Source: Wukongibacter sp050859025
GTDB taxonomy: Bacteria > Bacillota > Clostridia > Peptostreptococcales > Caminicellaceae
Direction: 5' to 3'
Assembly (NCBI RefSeq): GCF_050859025.1
Contig: NZ_CP138200.1
Span: forward strand, 1,736,001-1,800,000
Length of the DNA: 64,000 bases
A program made the translations under genes and the position numbers. Each line of letters starts with the position of its first letter. Position 1 is the stretch's first letter. The notes below the pieces were generated by a model. That model was not told where the DNA came from. It searched no databases and was given only the letters and a program-made list of their open reading frames with translations. Of this stretch, positions 34,006-43,638 are shown piece by piece.

Positions 34006-35199
34006 CTAATTAGAGATATACTCATTTTCTAACATTTCTTTAATTTGCTTTGCATCCTTATCTCCTCTACCGGAAAGATTTACAATAATAATATTATCCT
34101 TAGGTAAAGTTTTAGCCAGTTTCATTGAATAGCTCAAGGCATGGGAGCTTTCGAGGGCTGGAATTATACCTTCGGTCTTACTAAGGATTTTAAATGCATC
34201 TAGAGCTTCTTTATCCGTAACCGTTACATACTCGGCTCTATTAGAATCCCTGTAAAAGCAGTGTTCTGGTCCAACACCTGGATAGTCAAGCCCAGCTGCT
34301 ATAGAATGTACTGGTAGATCGTTGCCTTCTTCATCCTGTATTGTATAGCACTTGAAGCCGTGAATTACACCAACACTACCTGTAGTAATAGATGCAGCAT
34401 GATCCTTGGTATCTAGACCTAATCCAGCCGGCTCCACCCCAATGATAGCTACATTTGTATCATCATAGAAGGCATGAAATAGACCTATAGCATTACTGCC
34501 TCCACCAACACAAGCTACTAAATAGTCAGGAAGTCGTCCTTCCTTATCTAATATTTGTTTTCTAGCTTCCTTCCCAATTATACTCTGGAATTCCCTTACC
34601 ATAATAGGATATGGGTGGGGACCAACTGCAGAGCCTAATAGATAGAAGGTTGTATCACAATTTTTAACAAAATCATCTAGAGCTGCATCAACAGCATCTT
34701 TTAAGGTTTTCCGGCCACTTATAGCAGGTACAACCTTAGCTCCTAATAATTCCATCTTAAAAACATTTAAGCTTTGCCTCTCGATATCCTTCTCTCCCAT
34801 ATATATAGTGCAATCCATATCAAATAGGGCACAGACAGTTGCAGTAGCAACACCGTGTTGACCAGCTCCGGTTTCGGCTATAATTCTCTTTTTTCCCATT
34901 CTTTTAGCCAATAGGACTTGGCCTATAGTATTATTTATCTTATGGGCACCCGTATGATTTAGGTCTTCTCTTTTTAGATATATTTTTGCACCGCCAACCT
35001 TATCAGAAAGGTTTTTCGCATAGTATAATGGATTAGCTCTTCCAATATATTCTCGTTGATAATATAAAAGCTCTTCTTTAAAGGAATCATCTTCAATATA
35101 TTTAAAAAATGCTTTTTCAACTTCACTTAAGATTTTTTTCAAGGGTTCAGGAACATAAGAACCACCAAATTCTCCAAAATATCCATCTCTATTTCTCAT
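34006..35199 (-). CDS. trpB: Tryptophan synthase beta chain
   Basis: 397 residues, full length. YFGEFGGSYVPEPL at the start, PLP lysine in HTGAHKINN, KKRIIAETGAGQHGVATA, GGGSNAIGLF, GVEPAGLGLD, HSIAAGLDYPGVGPEH and NLSGRGDKD. TrpB joins indole (or its TrpA-made intermediate) with serine to make tryptophan. No trpA or other trp gene is present nearby: it is a lone gene under its own tryptophan T-box. It has the TrpB1-type sequence normally paired with TrpA, so TrpA may be elsewhere, or the enzyme may use indole from outside. RBS AGGAGGAAG. Confidence 0.94.
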   Translation of the reverse strand: MRNRDGYFGEFGGSYVPEPLKKILSEVEKAFFKYIEDDSFKEELLYYQREYIGRANPLYYAKNLSDKVGGAKIYLKREDLNHTGAHKINNTIGQVLLAKRMGKKRIIAETGAGQHGVATATVCALFDMDCTIYMGEKDIERQSLNVFKMELLGAKVVPAISGRKTLKDAVDAALDDFVKNCDTTFYLLGSAVGPHPYPIMVREFQSIIGKEARKQILDKEGRLPDYLVACVGGGSNAIGLFHAFYDDTNVAIIGVEPAGLGLDTKDHAASITTGSVGVIHGFKCYTIQDEEGNDLPVHSIAAGLDYPGVGPEHCFYRDSNRAEYVTVTDKEALDAFKILSKTEGIIPALESSHALSYSMKLAKTLPKDNIIIVNLSGRGDKDAKQIKEMLENEYISN

Positions 35200-35380
35200 A
35201 ATATATCTTCCTCCTAAGTAGGGCTAAACAACCCTTAAAATTTGTTTTTTCTTTGCAGCAAATTACTATCTCTCATGTTCATTTATCTTTCATGATTGTC
35301 AGCCCTCCTTTTAGAAAAAATAGAAACTTAGAGATATCAAAGTCTTTATTTTTGTTTAGATTTTTTTTTAGAAATCATCC

Positions 35381-35645
35381 AAATAAAAAAGCCTCTATAT
35401 GCTATGCATATAGAGGACGAAAATATCGCGGTACCACCTCTCATTTACAATAATATTTCAATCATTATTGTAATCTTCTTTAGATACAGGAAAAAACCGA
35501 TATCCTATCTCTATAACGGGAGAAGCCCGTGTCGCCTACTAAGATTTCAGCTTCAACTCATGAGTCCATTCAATTTGTTTTATAATATTAGACTCTCACC
35601 AATGTCTAACTCTCTGTAATTACTCTACAAATTTACTACTCTCAA
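35381..35645 (-). promoter_or_regulatory. T-box leader for tryptophan, upstream of trpB
   Basis: On the minus strand: stem I (CAGAGAGTTAGACATTGGTG ...), the specifier loop GAATGGACTC with UGG (35568-35566), the T-box AGAGGTGGTACCGCGA (35441-35425), and a terminator CCTCTATATGC/GCATATAGAGG followed by T's (35381-35416). UGG is the tryptophan codon, matching trpB. Uncharged tRNA-Trp should favour readthrough. Confidence 0.92.
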
Positions 35646-35720
35646 TCAACGGTTTAAAGGATATTTAATTGAATAGCTTAAGAATAATTATTCGGTATCT
35701 TGAATAATAATTTGATTTAA

Positions 35721-35749
35721 ATTATAATGCTAAAAAGGAAATGTGTCAA
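35721..35749 (-). promoter_or_regulatory. Sigma-A promoter of the trpB leader
   Basis: Minus strand TTGACA and TATAAT with a 17-base spacer, about 70 bp before the T-box stem I. Confidence 0.85.
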
Positions 35750-35884
35750 CACCTTTTTAGAATATATTCAATAATTTAGAGTTTTTCCATGCAAGACAAT
35801 GAATCTATCCATAATAACAGTAAAGCGGCCACAACATTTTTTTGAAATTATATTGTTTCTTTTAAAACTATAGCTATATTTTAT

Positions 35885-37318
35885 CTATAATAATTTTTTT
35901 ATTTTAAATAGATTAGATAGTATATACCATGTAGAAGGGAATGGTTGATTTAGAATCCAATAAAAAACACCTCTTAAACCATAATCCTTAGCTAATTCAT
36001 ATTTAAAGCTGTGACTGAGTGCATTTTCAAACCACACTTCATGAGGATTGCCGTTAGGAGTTACATAATTCATATAGGGTTGCTTTGGTTCTTCGGCAAA
36101 GTATATTCTGGCATTATTTGCTATTCCACGATTCCACACCTGAGGAAGTGTAACTGTGGTTGCTATATTTTCTGGAGTATTTGGAAGTGACCAATCGTAA
36201 CCGTAAAGTGTCATACCCATTAGAATTTTATTTGGTGGAATGCTGTTTGAAATTGCATAGTCTAAAGCACGCTTTACATAATCCAGAGGAGCCGTTGGTC
36301 TTGGAGGACCTTCACGCCAACCCCATTCATAGGTCATTATAGCAGCAATATCGATATATTCAGCGATGGCATTATAATCAAAGAAGCCAACCCAATCTCT
36401 TTCAGGCCAGTCTTCCCATTTTGGTGCTAGATTTACTATAAGTAGCTTATTTCTATCATGGAGTGCCTGAGAGAGTTGACCCATGAATTGAGTAAATAAA
36501 TCTCTGTCCTCAGGATATAAATTTTCAAAATCTATTATGATACCTCCGAGGTTATAATTTTCAATAAGTGAAATTATGTTGTTTATCAAGTTATTAAGAT
36601 TGTTAATATCTGCAAGTACATCCCTGGCAAGTTCAGGACTAAAACTACCAAACTTTAAATTTGTTAAAACCGGTAGGGCCATAACTCCTTTTTCTCTAGC
36701 AATATTTAACATATCTTGATTTGGTTTACCTAATATTTCTCCAGAGCTATTTATTGGAAAATCAAAGATTCCTAAGTAAGTAAGATATTGTCCAAGGGTG
36801 TTGATTATGAACATATCAGTCTGCTTTGTAGAAGGGCTATAATAACCTAGGGTTTCAATAACTGTTCTCTGTTTTTTACTATCATATATAATAAGACTTT
36901 GACCAGAAGAAATTATATAGGGTGATTGGAGATCATTAAGATTTATAATTTGAGATGCGGTTGTATTATATTTTTCTGCGATAGACCAAAGGCTATCCCC
37001 AGGTTTTACAGTATACCTTACGGTTTGAAGTGGTATTTGTAATTCTTGTCCTATAAACAGTTGGTATGGATACTCTAAATCATTGAACTCGGCAATTTTT
37101 CTGTAACTCACGTTAAATTTTTGAGAAATGGACCATAGGTTGTCTTCAGCATTAACAATGTAAGAAATTGAATTTACGGGAATAACTAGCTCCATTCCAA
37201 TAATTAAATTATTAGGTTGAGTTAGTCCGTTTATATTAATAATTGACTGCATGGGTACACCAAACCTTTGAGATATTGACCATATACTATCCCCAAGCTT
37301 GACGTCATAAATTATCAT
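35885..37318 (-). CDS. LysM and GH18 domain protein, spore peptidoglycan hydrolase type
   Basis: 477 residues from ATG 37318 (AGAGGTGAT upstream); the open frame to 37456 has no site and would precede the LysM domain. Three LysM repeats at 1-45, 47-95 and 96-145 (GDSIWSISQRFGV, EDNLWSISQKFNV, GDSLWSIAEKYNT). A GH18 barrel covers about 155-475 with the catalytic block GGIIIDFENL (Glu acid in DFE), ILMGMTLYGYDW and GVFYWILNQPFPS. No signal peptide, as in SleL/YaaH spore proteins that are placed on the forespore. It probably breaks cortex peptidoglycan at germination. It ends close to a small membrane protein gene upstream. Confidence 0.88.
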   Translation of the reverse strand: MIIYDVKLGDSIWSISQRFGVPMQSIININGLTQPNNLIIGMELVIPVNSISYIVNAEDNLWSISQKFNVSYRKIAEFNDLEYPYQLFIGQELQIPLQTVRYTVKPGDSLWSIAEKYNTTASQIINLNDLQSPYIISSGQSLIIYDSKKQRTVIETLGYYSPSTKQTDMFIINTLGQYLTYLGIFDFPINSSGEILGKPNQDMLNIAREKGVMALPVLTNLKFGSFSPELARDVLADINNLNNLINNIISLIENYNLGGIIIDFENLYPEDRDLFTQFMGQLSQALHDRNKLLIVNLAPKWEDWPERDWVGFFDYNAIAEYIDIAAIMTYEWGWREGPPRPTAPLDYVKRALDYAISNSIPPNKILMGMTLYGYDWSLPNTPENIATTVTLPQVWNRGIANNARIYFAEEPKQPYMNYVTPNGNPHEVWFENALSHSFKYELAKDYGLRGVFYWILNQPFPSTWYILSNLFKIKKLL

Positions 37319-37448
37319 AACATCACCTCTAAAATGCATCTTATAATATAATATGTATAGTAACAAAATTGTTGAGTATTTTAGTGAAAAAAGATAGAGG
37401 TTATGAATTTTAACAATAAGATAATAAAAGAAAAAGAAAGCATTTGGG

Positions 37449-37673
37449 CTATCCAAGTGCTTTCTCTCTATTTGTTACTTTAGGTGTTACATTTTTCTTT
37501 TTTTGAACAATTCTTAAAGAACGATGCAATTTTATATAAAAAATTAAAAAAAGTGTAGCAACAAGCAAAATTATTCCAAGAAAAAATCCTTTTCCATTTA
37601 AAAGATATACACCAAGACAAAATAATATGATGCCTCCTATGGAAAGCATAATCTCCTTGATAATACCAGACAT
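37449..37673 (-). CDS. Small membrane protein, unknown function
   Basis: 74 residues after a strong site (TAGGAGG). Two hydrophobic stretches (about 9-25 and 27-48) and a basic Lys-rich tail (RSLRIVQKKKNVTPKVTNREK). I do not recognise a family. It is upstream of, and on the same strand as, the LysM/GH18 hydrolase gene (131 bp gap), so the two may be expressed together. Confidence 0.6.
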   Translation of the reverse strand: MSGIIKEIMLSIGGIILFCLGVYLLNGKGFFLGIILLVATLFLIFYIKLHRSLRIVQKKKNVTPKVTNREKALG

Positions 37674-37820
37674 ATTATAGCCTCCTAATTATTACATTAT
37701 CATGAGTAATAGTTTAATTATAGCATTAATTACGAAATAAAGACAGAATTGACTAGTTATTTCAAAAAATTAGAAATATCATAACTTGTTACTGCGGGAA
37801 CTATATATCTGATAATTATC

Positions 37821-38062
37821 CTATACCTTCTTTTTAAAATTCTTTCTAAGATATTCTTCATGCCAAAATCCTTCTATAATTGCAACCCTTGAGCCTTCTA
37901 AACCATATATATCATAAACCTGATGAGAAGACTTTAAACCATAGATAATATCTCTTTCTTTACTAAAGGAATCTGTAAAGGCAAAAATTGCTTCTCTTTC
38001 TTCGCTTCTTGCCATATTAAGCACATCAATATAGTCATCATGAATGTAATTTTTTTTCGCAT
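37821..38062 (-). pseudogene. Small conserved-looking ORF with an apparent frameshift in an A8 tract
   Basis: The open frame reads ...DYIDVLNMARSEEREAIFAF onward for 67 residues to KKKV. No ribosome site precedes its first ATG, but GGTGATAAT-ATGCG starts a frame 242 bases up (ATG 38062), off by one. Between them is a run of eight A's on the coding strand (38057-38050). With nine A's the protein would read MRKKNYIHDDYIDVLNMARS without a break and be about 80 residues. So it is a broken gene, a phase-variable gene, a slippage site, or a sequencing error. Function not recognised. Confidence 0.5.
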
Positions 38063-38350
38063 ATTATCACCTTATTTATAAGATTACATTCATTGTAACA
38101 TGTGAACTCCAAAATAAACAAGCATAGGTTCTCTCATTTAGCTATAGCATTGTAAATTATTGAAAATTTTATTTGTAATACTCTTATAGCAGATTATTAA
38201 GGGGAATAATTATGATAAAAATTATTGATTAAAAAATCAAAACGTGATAACATCTTGTTACAATAATGCACTGGAAGGAGACGAATCTTATTTTGAACAA
38301 AGCATTAAAAAAATTTAAAGAAAATAACATAGAAGAGAGGATATGATTTG

Positions 38351-39559
38351 ATGTTTAAAGGGGATGAAAAATTAAGTAAGGTTCAATTGATTTATTTTGC
38401 AATCATTGCTCTAACAGCACTGGGTTTAGGATTCAGTCATAATGTAGTGTCGAATTACTTTAAAGATGCATATCAGATTACAGCTTATCAACGTGGTATT
38501 ATTGAATTCCCGAGGGAATTGCCAGGTGTACTTGTTATATTTATTATTGCTATACTATCGTCATTTTCAGATATTCGTATTGCTATGTTAGCACAATTAC
38601 TAAGCATAATAGGTATAGGTGTATTAGGTTTTATTACCCCTTCCTTTACTATTATGTTGATTTTTATTTTCATAAATTCCTGCGGTATGCATATGTTTAT
38701 GCCAGTTCAGGACAGCATAGGAATATCACTAATTAAGGATGATAATATAGGTAAGAGAATGGGTCAATATAAAGGAGTAGCAACAACATTTACTATGGTG
38801 TCTGGAATACTAGTTTTCATAGGATTTAGAACGGGATTTTTTAGTTTTACCGCTAAGACAAAATGGATATTTATCATTTCAGCATTTATATTAGTATTAG
38901 TTCTCATTTTACTATTTATCATAGAAAGACTAATTGGTCAGCCAATTAAGAGTAATAAAAAGATAAATTTTATTTTTAGGAAAGAATATAAGTATTACTA
39001 TACATTAGTAGTTATGTGGGGTGTACAAAAGCAGATTATGATTGTATACGGACCTTGGGTATTAATTGATATATTAAATAAAAAAGCTGATACCTTAGCA
39101 ATCCTAGGGATAATTGGATCTTTTATAGGGGTATTCTTTATACCGGCTCTAGGGAGATGGATTGATAGATTTGGCATAAAGAAGCTACTTTATGTCGATG
39201 CTCTATCATTTATTTTTGTATACGTTGTATACGGGTTTTTGAGTGCAGGGTTTGCATCAGGAACCTTAGCAACTATAGGTATACCTGTATTCATGGCCTA
39301 TATGCTGTTTATAGTTGATAGGATGTCAACTCAAATGGGTATGATAAGAACTATTTATTTACGTTCTATAGCCGTACAGACTTCAGATATTACACCTACA
39401 TTATCTTTAGGTCTTAGTTTAGACCATGCAGTTTCAATTATATGTGCCTACTTAGGCGGAATTGTTTGGAGTCTATGGGGTCCACAATACATATTCTTTT
39501 TAGCAGCATCTTTTTCATTAGTTAATTTATATGTTGCTAGTAAGGTAAAAGAAGATTAA
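38351..39559 (+). CDS. Major facilitator superfamily transporter
   Basis: 402 residues, 12 predicted helices. ATG 38351 with AGAGAGG upstream (TTG 38348 is the codon before). Contains a short MFS-like loop after helix 2 (DIRIAMLAQLLS), PALGRWIDRFGIKKLL between helices 8 and 9, and a basic middle loop (ERLIGQPIKSNKKINFIFRKEYK). Family level only; the substrate is not known. A 17-codon TTG-started frame (38293-38346) in front of it could be a leader peptide but is weakly supported. A terminator follows. Confidence 0.8.
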   Translation: MFKGDEKLSKVQLIYFAIIALTALGLGFSHNVVSNYFKDAYQITAYQRGIIEFPRELPGVLVIFIIAILSSFSDIRIAMLAQLLSIIGIGVLGFITPSFTIMLIFIFINSCGMHMFMPVQDSIGISLIKDDNIGKRMGQYKGVATTFTMVSGILVFIGFRTGFFSFTAKTKWIFIISAFILVLVLILLFIIERLIGQPIKSNKKINFIFRKEYKYYYTLVVMWGVQKQIMIVYGPWVLIDILNKKADTLAILGIIGSFIGVFFIPALGRWIDRFGIKKLLYVDALSFIFVYVVYGFLSAGFASGTLATIGIPVFMAYMLFIVDRMSTQMGMIRTIYLRSIAVQTSDITPTLSLGLSLDHAVSIICAYLGGIVWSLWGPQYIFFLAASFSLVNLYVASKVKED

Positions 39560-39610
39560 TAGGAAAGAAAACTCCCACTGTTTATCCAATAAAAAAGAAA
39601 TAAATCATAA

Positions 39611-39667
39611 AATCCAAGGAGATGAATCATAAAGAAATCTTATGAGGCATAGCCTTGGATTTTTTTG
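39611..39667 (+). terminator. Terminator after the MFS gene
   Basis: AATCCAAGG pairs with CCTTGGATT, enclosing a smaller ATCATAA/TTATGA hairpin, and is followed by TTTTTT. Confidence 0.75.
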
Positions 39668-39739
39668 CCCTTAAAGCATAGGTTATTAAAATAATCTTTT
39701 AGTAATTTTACATCACCTTTTCTTATAGCTTTAGTAAAG

Positions 39740-40699
39740 TTACAATGAAGATTTATTGTTTACTGTAATATTGTTTTGAACAGGATTATTAATAAGAACA
39801 AATCCTATATATCTTATTAAAACATAGACTACTATTGCAACAGCCAGTAATTCCTCAAACTTTACGAGGTACTTAACCACTGATATTCCTTGATTTGTGC
39901 TAATTAAAAAGCCATTTGTCTTTTTTATTGCAATGGCACTAATTACACAGGGAAATGTAAAGGCAGAATAACTGGGATAAAACTTAAGCCTTAACATCTT
40001 AGGCATATATAAAAGTACAGCAAAAAGCATAATTAAGGATAAGAAAGTTAATAGCCAAACCATAGTCATATTTTTTTCTTGAAAGGAACTCATATATCCA
40101 GCTAAACATAGACTTGCAGGAGCTGAAAAAATTGTAATAGTAGGTAATGCTGGTTCAGGAATAGCTTTAACTTTGAAAACTCTATAAATAACTATAGGTA
40201 ATAAAATAAGATAGCATATAAAGCCGAACCAAAACAATAATTGACCTAGACCTGCCAAGTTAAATGCAGGAGCAGTTACACTTCCAACTACAATACCAAC
40301 ATAAACTACAAAATAGCTGGGAAAGACTTTTTTCATATTAAAATTTAAAATGAATTTTTTGGTAAAATAAATTAGCAGTAAACAGTGGATTAAAAGTCCA
40401 ACAATCCAAAATACATAGGCTATAGAAGATACTGAAGGTTTTATATACGTAGATAAGATCATCATTCCCATAGAAAAAGTAGGAGCAACACTTGCAATAA
40501 CAGGATTCTCTAAATCTCTTATAATATCCTTTTGATTAATAAATATTTTTAATAGAAGAAGTAAAAATATGATAGCTGATATTGATCCTAAAATACCTTT
40601 GTATATAATACTGTAGGATGCTAACAGATTGCCTGCTGCTGCTAAAGCAAGCATTAATCCAGCTATAGGTAAAGGAGTCTTACTAATTATTTTTTTCAT
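39740..40699 (-). CDS. TDT-family (TehA/SLAC1-like) transporter
   Basis: 319 residues with ten predicted helices. Seen: TPLPIAGLMLALAAAGNL at the start, APTFSMGMMILSTYI, PSYFVVYVGIVVGSVTAPAF, LPTITIFSAPASLCLAGYM and FPSYSAFTFPCVISAIA-like end (FYPSYSAFTFPCVISAIAI). These are the usual blocks of the tellurite-resistance/dicarboxylate transporter family, mostly anion channels or C4-dicarboxylate/sulfite exporters. RBS GGAGAG. Only 13 bp after the C_GCAxxG_C_C gene, so they are probably co-transcribed. Confidence 0.86.
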   Translation of the reverse strand: MKKIISKTPLPIAGLMLALAAAGNLLASYSIIYKGILGSISAIIFLLLLLKIFINQKDIIRDLENPVIASVAPTFSMGMMILSTYIKPSVSSIAYVFWIVGLLIHCLLLIYFTKKFILNFNMKKVFPSYFVVYVGIVVGSVTAPAFNLAGLGQLLFWFGFICYLILLPIVIYRVFKVKAIPEPALPTITIFSAPASLCLAGYMSSFQEKNMTMVWLLTFLSLIMLFAVLLYMPKMLRLKFYPSYSAFTFPCVISAIAIKKTNGFLISTNQGISVVKYLVKFEELLAVAIVVYVLIRYIGFVLINNPVQNNITVNNKSSL

Positions 40700-40712
40700 T
40701 TCTTACTCTCCA

Positions 40713-41177
40713 TTAACCATCAATATTTGTCAGTTTAAGTTCTCTTACTATTATTTCCGCAGCTTTTTCAGCCACTTCACCTGTAAAGGAAATGCATTGT
40801 TTTTTATGTTCACCAGAAGCCATATCAAAGCCTTTAGTATGAACATGACAGCAAAGACAACCGTGGTTACTTCTAAAGCTTTCTTGAAGTTCATTAGCTA
40901 ATTTAAGAGTATTCTGAACCTTGGGATCTCCACCCTTAGTCCTACCGAAAAAGTAGCCTATAGATAATACACCACCTGATACAGCTCCACAGACACACTT
41001 TGATTTACCTATACCTATAGGAAAACCAGAAGCCATAGCTATCATCTCATCGGGCATATCAATCTCAAAGTTACTTTTAATAGAGCTAACTATAGCTTCT
41101 GAACAGTAAAAGTCTCCCTTTCTAAATAATTCTTCTGCATCGCTTTTGATTTTCTTTACACTTACCGTATTTTTCAA
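40713..41177 (-). CDS. C_GCAxxG_C_C family redox protein
   Basis: 154 residues from TTG 41177, with AGGAGG 10 bases upstream. Cysteine pattern of the C_GCAxxG_C_C family: FYCSEAI, KCVCGAVSGGVLSIGYFFGR, and CLCCHVHTKG followed by QCISFTG. These small proteins from anaerobes are thought to bind a metal or iron-sulfur cluster and act in redox; the family is poorly described. It forms a pair with the TDT transporter gene. Confidence 0.82.
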   Translation of the reverse strand: MKNTVSVKKIKSDAEELFRKGDFYCSEAIVSSIKSNFEIDMPDEMIAMASGFPIGIGKSKCVCGAVSGGVLSIGYFFGRTKGGDPKVQNTLKLANELQESFRSNHGCLCCHVHTKGFDMASGEHKKQCISFTGEVAEKAAEIIVRELKLTNIDG

Positions 41178-41399
41178 ATAGATTACCTCCTGTGTAGAGT
41201 TCCTAGTAAAACTCAGCCTCTACATATATTCAATCCTTCATGGCATTGTGGATATGCAAAAACAAAAGTCTTTTTTGGAATTTCCATAGTATTTGTATTG
41301 TTTAATAATTAACATTAAAAATATATCATATAAGGAATCTTAATAGAAATAGAAATTATCAATAGTGAAAGGGTATATATTTATATAATCTATAGGAAT

Positions 41400-42416
41400 T
41401 TATAGGAATTTATTATTTACTTTGTGATGAGAACTAGCTTCTAAACAATTTGAGGCATGATGAAAATTCAGCTTAGCAACTACTCCAGCATGGTCTGATG
41501 GCCAAAGTCCAGAGGGGGTGCGATCTCTTTGTTTATTACCGATTCTATTAATCTTCCTTACATCAAACCTGTTTCTAAAAAGAATAAGATCGATTCTTTC
41601 GTTCAGAGTAGAAATAGGATTAAGTAAATTTCTAGCTTGAGAAGCTGTAAAACCAGGACCTTTATCTTCTATATCCCAAGCATCGGTAAAGCCAGAGTCA
41701 ATTAGCAGATCATAGGTCTGTGATTCATCAAACTCTGCATTGGAGTTAAAATCTCCTATAAAAATAAGAGGAAGGTTCGTAACTCCAGGACCCTTTAATA
41801 ATTCATTTGCTTGAGCAAAACGAACCTCAGATGAATTTGCTTCTAAATGAGTACTTACTAATCTAAATTTGTGGTTAAATAGGCATACATCAACAGAAGA
41901 CCAACCCCTTAAAACTTTAAAAGGCTGACCTCCAATTGGAACAACTAAGTTGGTCTCAAAGTTATTTTCTTGAATATTAGAAAATTTCAATGGGGATTTT
42001 GACCTTGCAAGGATAACATCACGATCCAATATTCCAATTGTGCTTCCAGTGCTACTTGGTAGTCTATTTCTAAAATTTCTATTTATAGCTACTATATTAT
42101 AGTCTAAGCCTAATTTGCTTAAATCTCCGAGAAGAATATCTAAAAAGTCAATTACATCTAGGCTTGTCGGTGATTGAAGTGTCCATACTGCTACTTCATG
42201 AAGACCAATAATATCAGGCCTTGTCTTATATATTTGTTTTGAAATAGACTCGTATCTTGCTGTAAAGTTTGTTTGATTGAATTGATTAAATATTTCCGCT
42301 ACAACCTCAGGAACTTCTTCTGGAGTTGTATTAATAAGTGGAGTTAGATCTGCTCCAAAATAAATGTTCCAAGTCATAATTGATAAATGCTTTTTTCTAA
42401 ACATTTTAATGGACAT
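41400..42416 (-). CDS. Endonuclease/exonuclease/phosphatase family protein
   Basis: 338 residues; AAGGAG ten bases before ATG. Metal-dependent EEP fold: LSIMTWNIYFGAD, IIGLHEVAVW, RLVSTHLEANS, LIFIGDFNSNAEFD, PSGLWPSDHAGVVAKL. The catalytic Asn, Glu, His, Asp and the final His are all there. No signal peptide. EEP members cut DNA, phosphoesters or sphingomyelin; the substrate is not known. Single gene. Confidence 0.86.
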   Translation of the reverse strand: MSIKMFRKKHLSIMTWNIYFGADLTPLINTTPEEVPEVVAEIFNQFNQTNFTARYESISKQIYKTRPDIIGLHEVAVWTLQSPTSLDVIDFLDILLGDLSKLGLDYNIVAINRNFRNRLPSSTGSTIGILDRDVILARSKSPLKFSNIQENNFETNLVVPIGGQPFKVLRGWSSVDVCLFNHKFRLVSTHLEANSSEVRFAQANELLKGPGVTNLPLIFIGDFNSNAEFDESQTYDLLIDSGFTDAWDIEDKGPGFTASQARNLLNPISTLNERIDLILFRNRFDVRKINRIGNKQRDRTPSGLWPSDHAGVVAKLNFHHASNCLEASSHHKVNNKFL

Positions 42417-42580
42417 GGGATTATAAACTCCTTTTTGATTTACTATATGAAAGAAAAAGTTTTTTTGTGTATTTAAATAGAACTTTATACTGTACTGAAG
42501 TCAATTTTTAGTAGAAAGTGCAATAAAGTACAAGTAAACATAATAATAGTGGAATAATATATGTGAGAAACAGGATAAAG

Positions 42581-42628
42581 GGGTGTAAAGGTTGAATTAG
42601 TATGAAATACTAATCAACCTTTACACCC
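42581..42628. repeat. Near-perfect 22-bp stem hairpin in a divergent intergenic region
   Basis: GGGTGTAAAGGTTGA-TTAGTAT pairs with its complement around a 3-base loop, with one bulged A on the left arm. A T-rich run (GTCTTTTTTC) follows on the plus strand, so it could end a plus-strand transcript, but no gene for such a transcript is seen upstream. Confidence 0.75.
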
Positions 42629-42697
42629 TAGTCTTTTTTCTTGAGAGCTTTTTATAAAAAGGGATGTATTCTAGACAAAGAGGGAGTGTAACTTAAA

Positions 42698-43573
42698 ATG
42701 AAATATGTAGATATTATCGAAGATACTATTAACTATATAGAGGAAAATTTAGAAAGTGATATTGAATTAGAATATCTAGCAAAGAGATTCTATTTATCGA
42801 AGTTTTATTTCCATAGGATATTTACAGCAGTGATGGGAGTAACCTTAAAGGAGTACATTAGTAAAAGGAAACTTAATTATGCTTTGGAATTGCTGAATTC
42901 TACAAATATACCAATGGTTGAAATAGCACTTACAATCGGATATGGAACACAGGAGTCATTTATTCGTGCTTTCAAGGGAAGCTATGGTATTACCCCTGGT
43001 GCTATCAGAAGGAGTGAGGTTAATATAGAATTAGTAGGTATACCTGAAATTGTTGAAAGAACATTCAAAAACTTAAATAGCGATGTAGTTACAGATTTTT
43101 CCTTTGTAGAGAAACAAGAGATGAATCTTGTTGGTTTTTTTACTAAGGTAGATTTAGATGATAAAGATATACAAATGAAGGTTTCCGAAAAAGTAAAAAT
43201 GTTCATAGAAAATCCAAAGATCAAAAAAATACTAAACAGGAGCGATGCATTTAGTGTGTTCTTTGCTAATAAGGATAGTTCTAGAGTAATTGATACATTT
43301 CTTGGAATAGAAAATCTTCTTGGACTCTCAGAAGATAGAGATCTCTCTACTTTAGTAATTCCATCGATGCTATATGCCAAGCTCCGCTATAAGGGGGACC
43401 TGTTGTTTATTGGAGAAACAGTTGTAAAAGATATACATAGATGGATGAAGATATCAAAGATTGAAGTTGAGCCAATGGATATATCCTTCATGCAATTGTA
43501 TGATAAAGAATATAATGAAAACCTTGAGTTTGAGCTGCATTTACCGATTCACAGATTACCGCAAGGAATGTAA
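42698..43573 (+). CDS. AraC-family regulator with GyrI-like ligand domain
   Basis: 291 residues. Two N-terminal helix-turn-helix units (5-105: ESDIELEYLAKRFYLSKFYFHRIF, and PMVEIALTIGYGTQESFIRAFKGSYGITPGAIRR). A GyrI-like small-molecule domain follows (about 125-290). The domain order is the MarA/Rob/YdeE type that senses drugs or metabolites. RBS AGAGGGAG. It lies just before the flavodoxin-like gene with a 65 bp gap and may control it or itself. Confidence 0.86.
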   Translation: MKYVDIIEDTINYIEENLESDIELEYLAKRFYLSKFYFHRIFTAVMGVTLKEYISKRKLNYALELLNSTNIPMVEIALTIGYGTQESFIRAFKGSYGITPGAIRRSEVNIELVGIPEIVERTFKNLNSDVVTDFSFVEKQEMNLVGFFTKVDLDDKDIQMKVSEKVKMFIENPKIKKILNRSDAFSVFFANKDSSRVIDTFLGIENLLGLSEDRDLSTLVIPSMLYAKLRYKGDLLFIGETVVKDIHRWMKISKIEVEPMDISFMQLYDKEYNENLEFELHLPIHRLPQGM

Positions 43574-43638
43574 GGACTTTCTATTGCTGATCATACTATA
43601 ATGAAAGAGAAGTAAGACACAGCTTGGAGGTAATAGAA

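Noticed and set aside
35253..35619. Plus-strand frames over the trpB T-box
   Set aside because: They read through the T-box and terminator on the other strand and have no ribosome site.
37319..37456. Longer N-terminus (hydrophobic) for the LysM/GH18 protein, which would look like a signal anchor
   Set aside because: No ribosome site for it, it runs into the small membrane protein gene, and the ATG at 37318 has a good site right before the first LysM unit.
38293..38346. 17-codon TTG-started frame before the MFS gene as a leader peptide
   Set aside because: The ribosome site is too far from the TTG and there is no attenuator-like hairpin after it.
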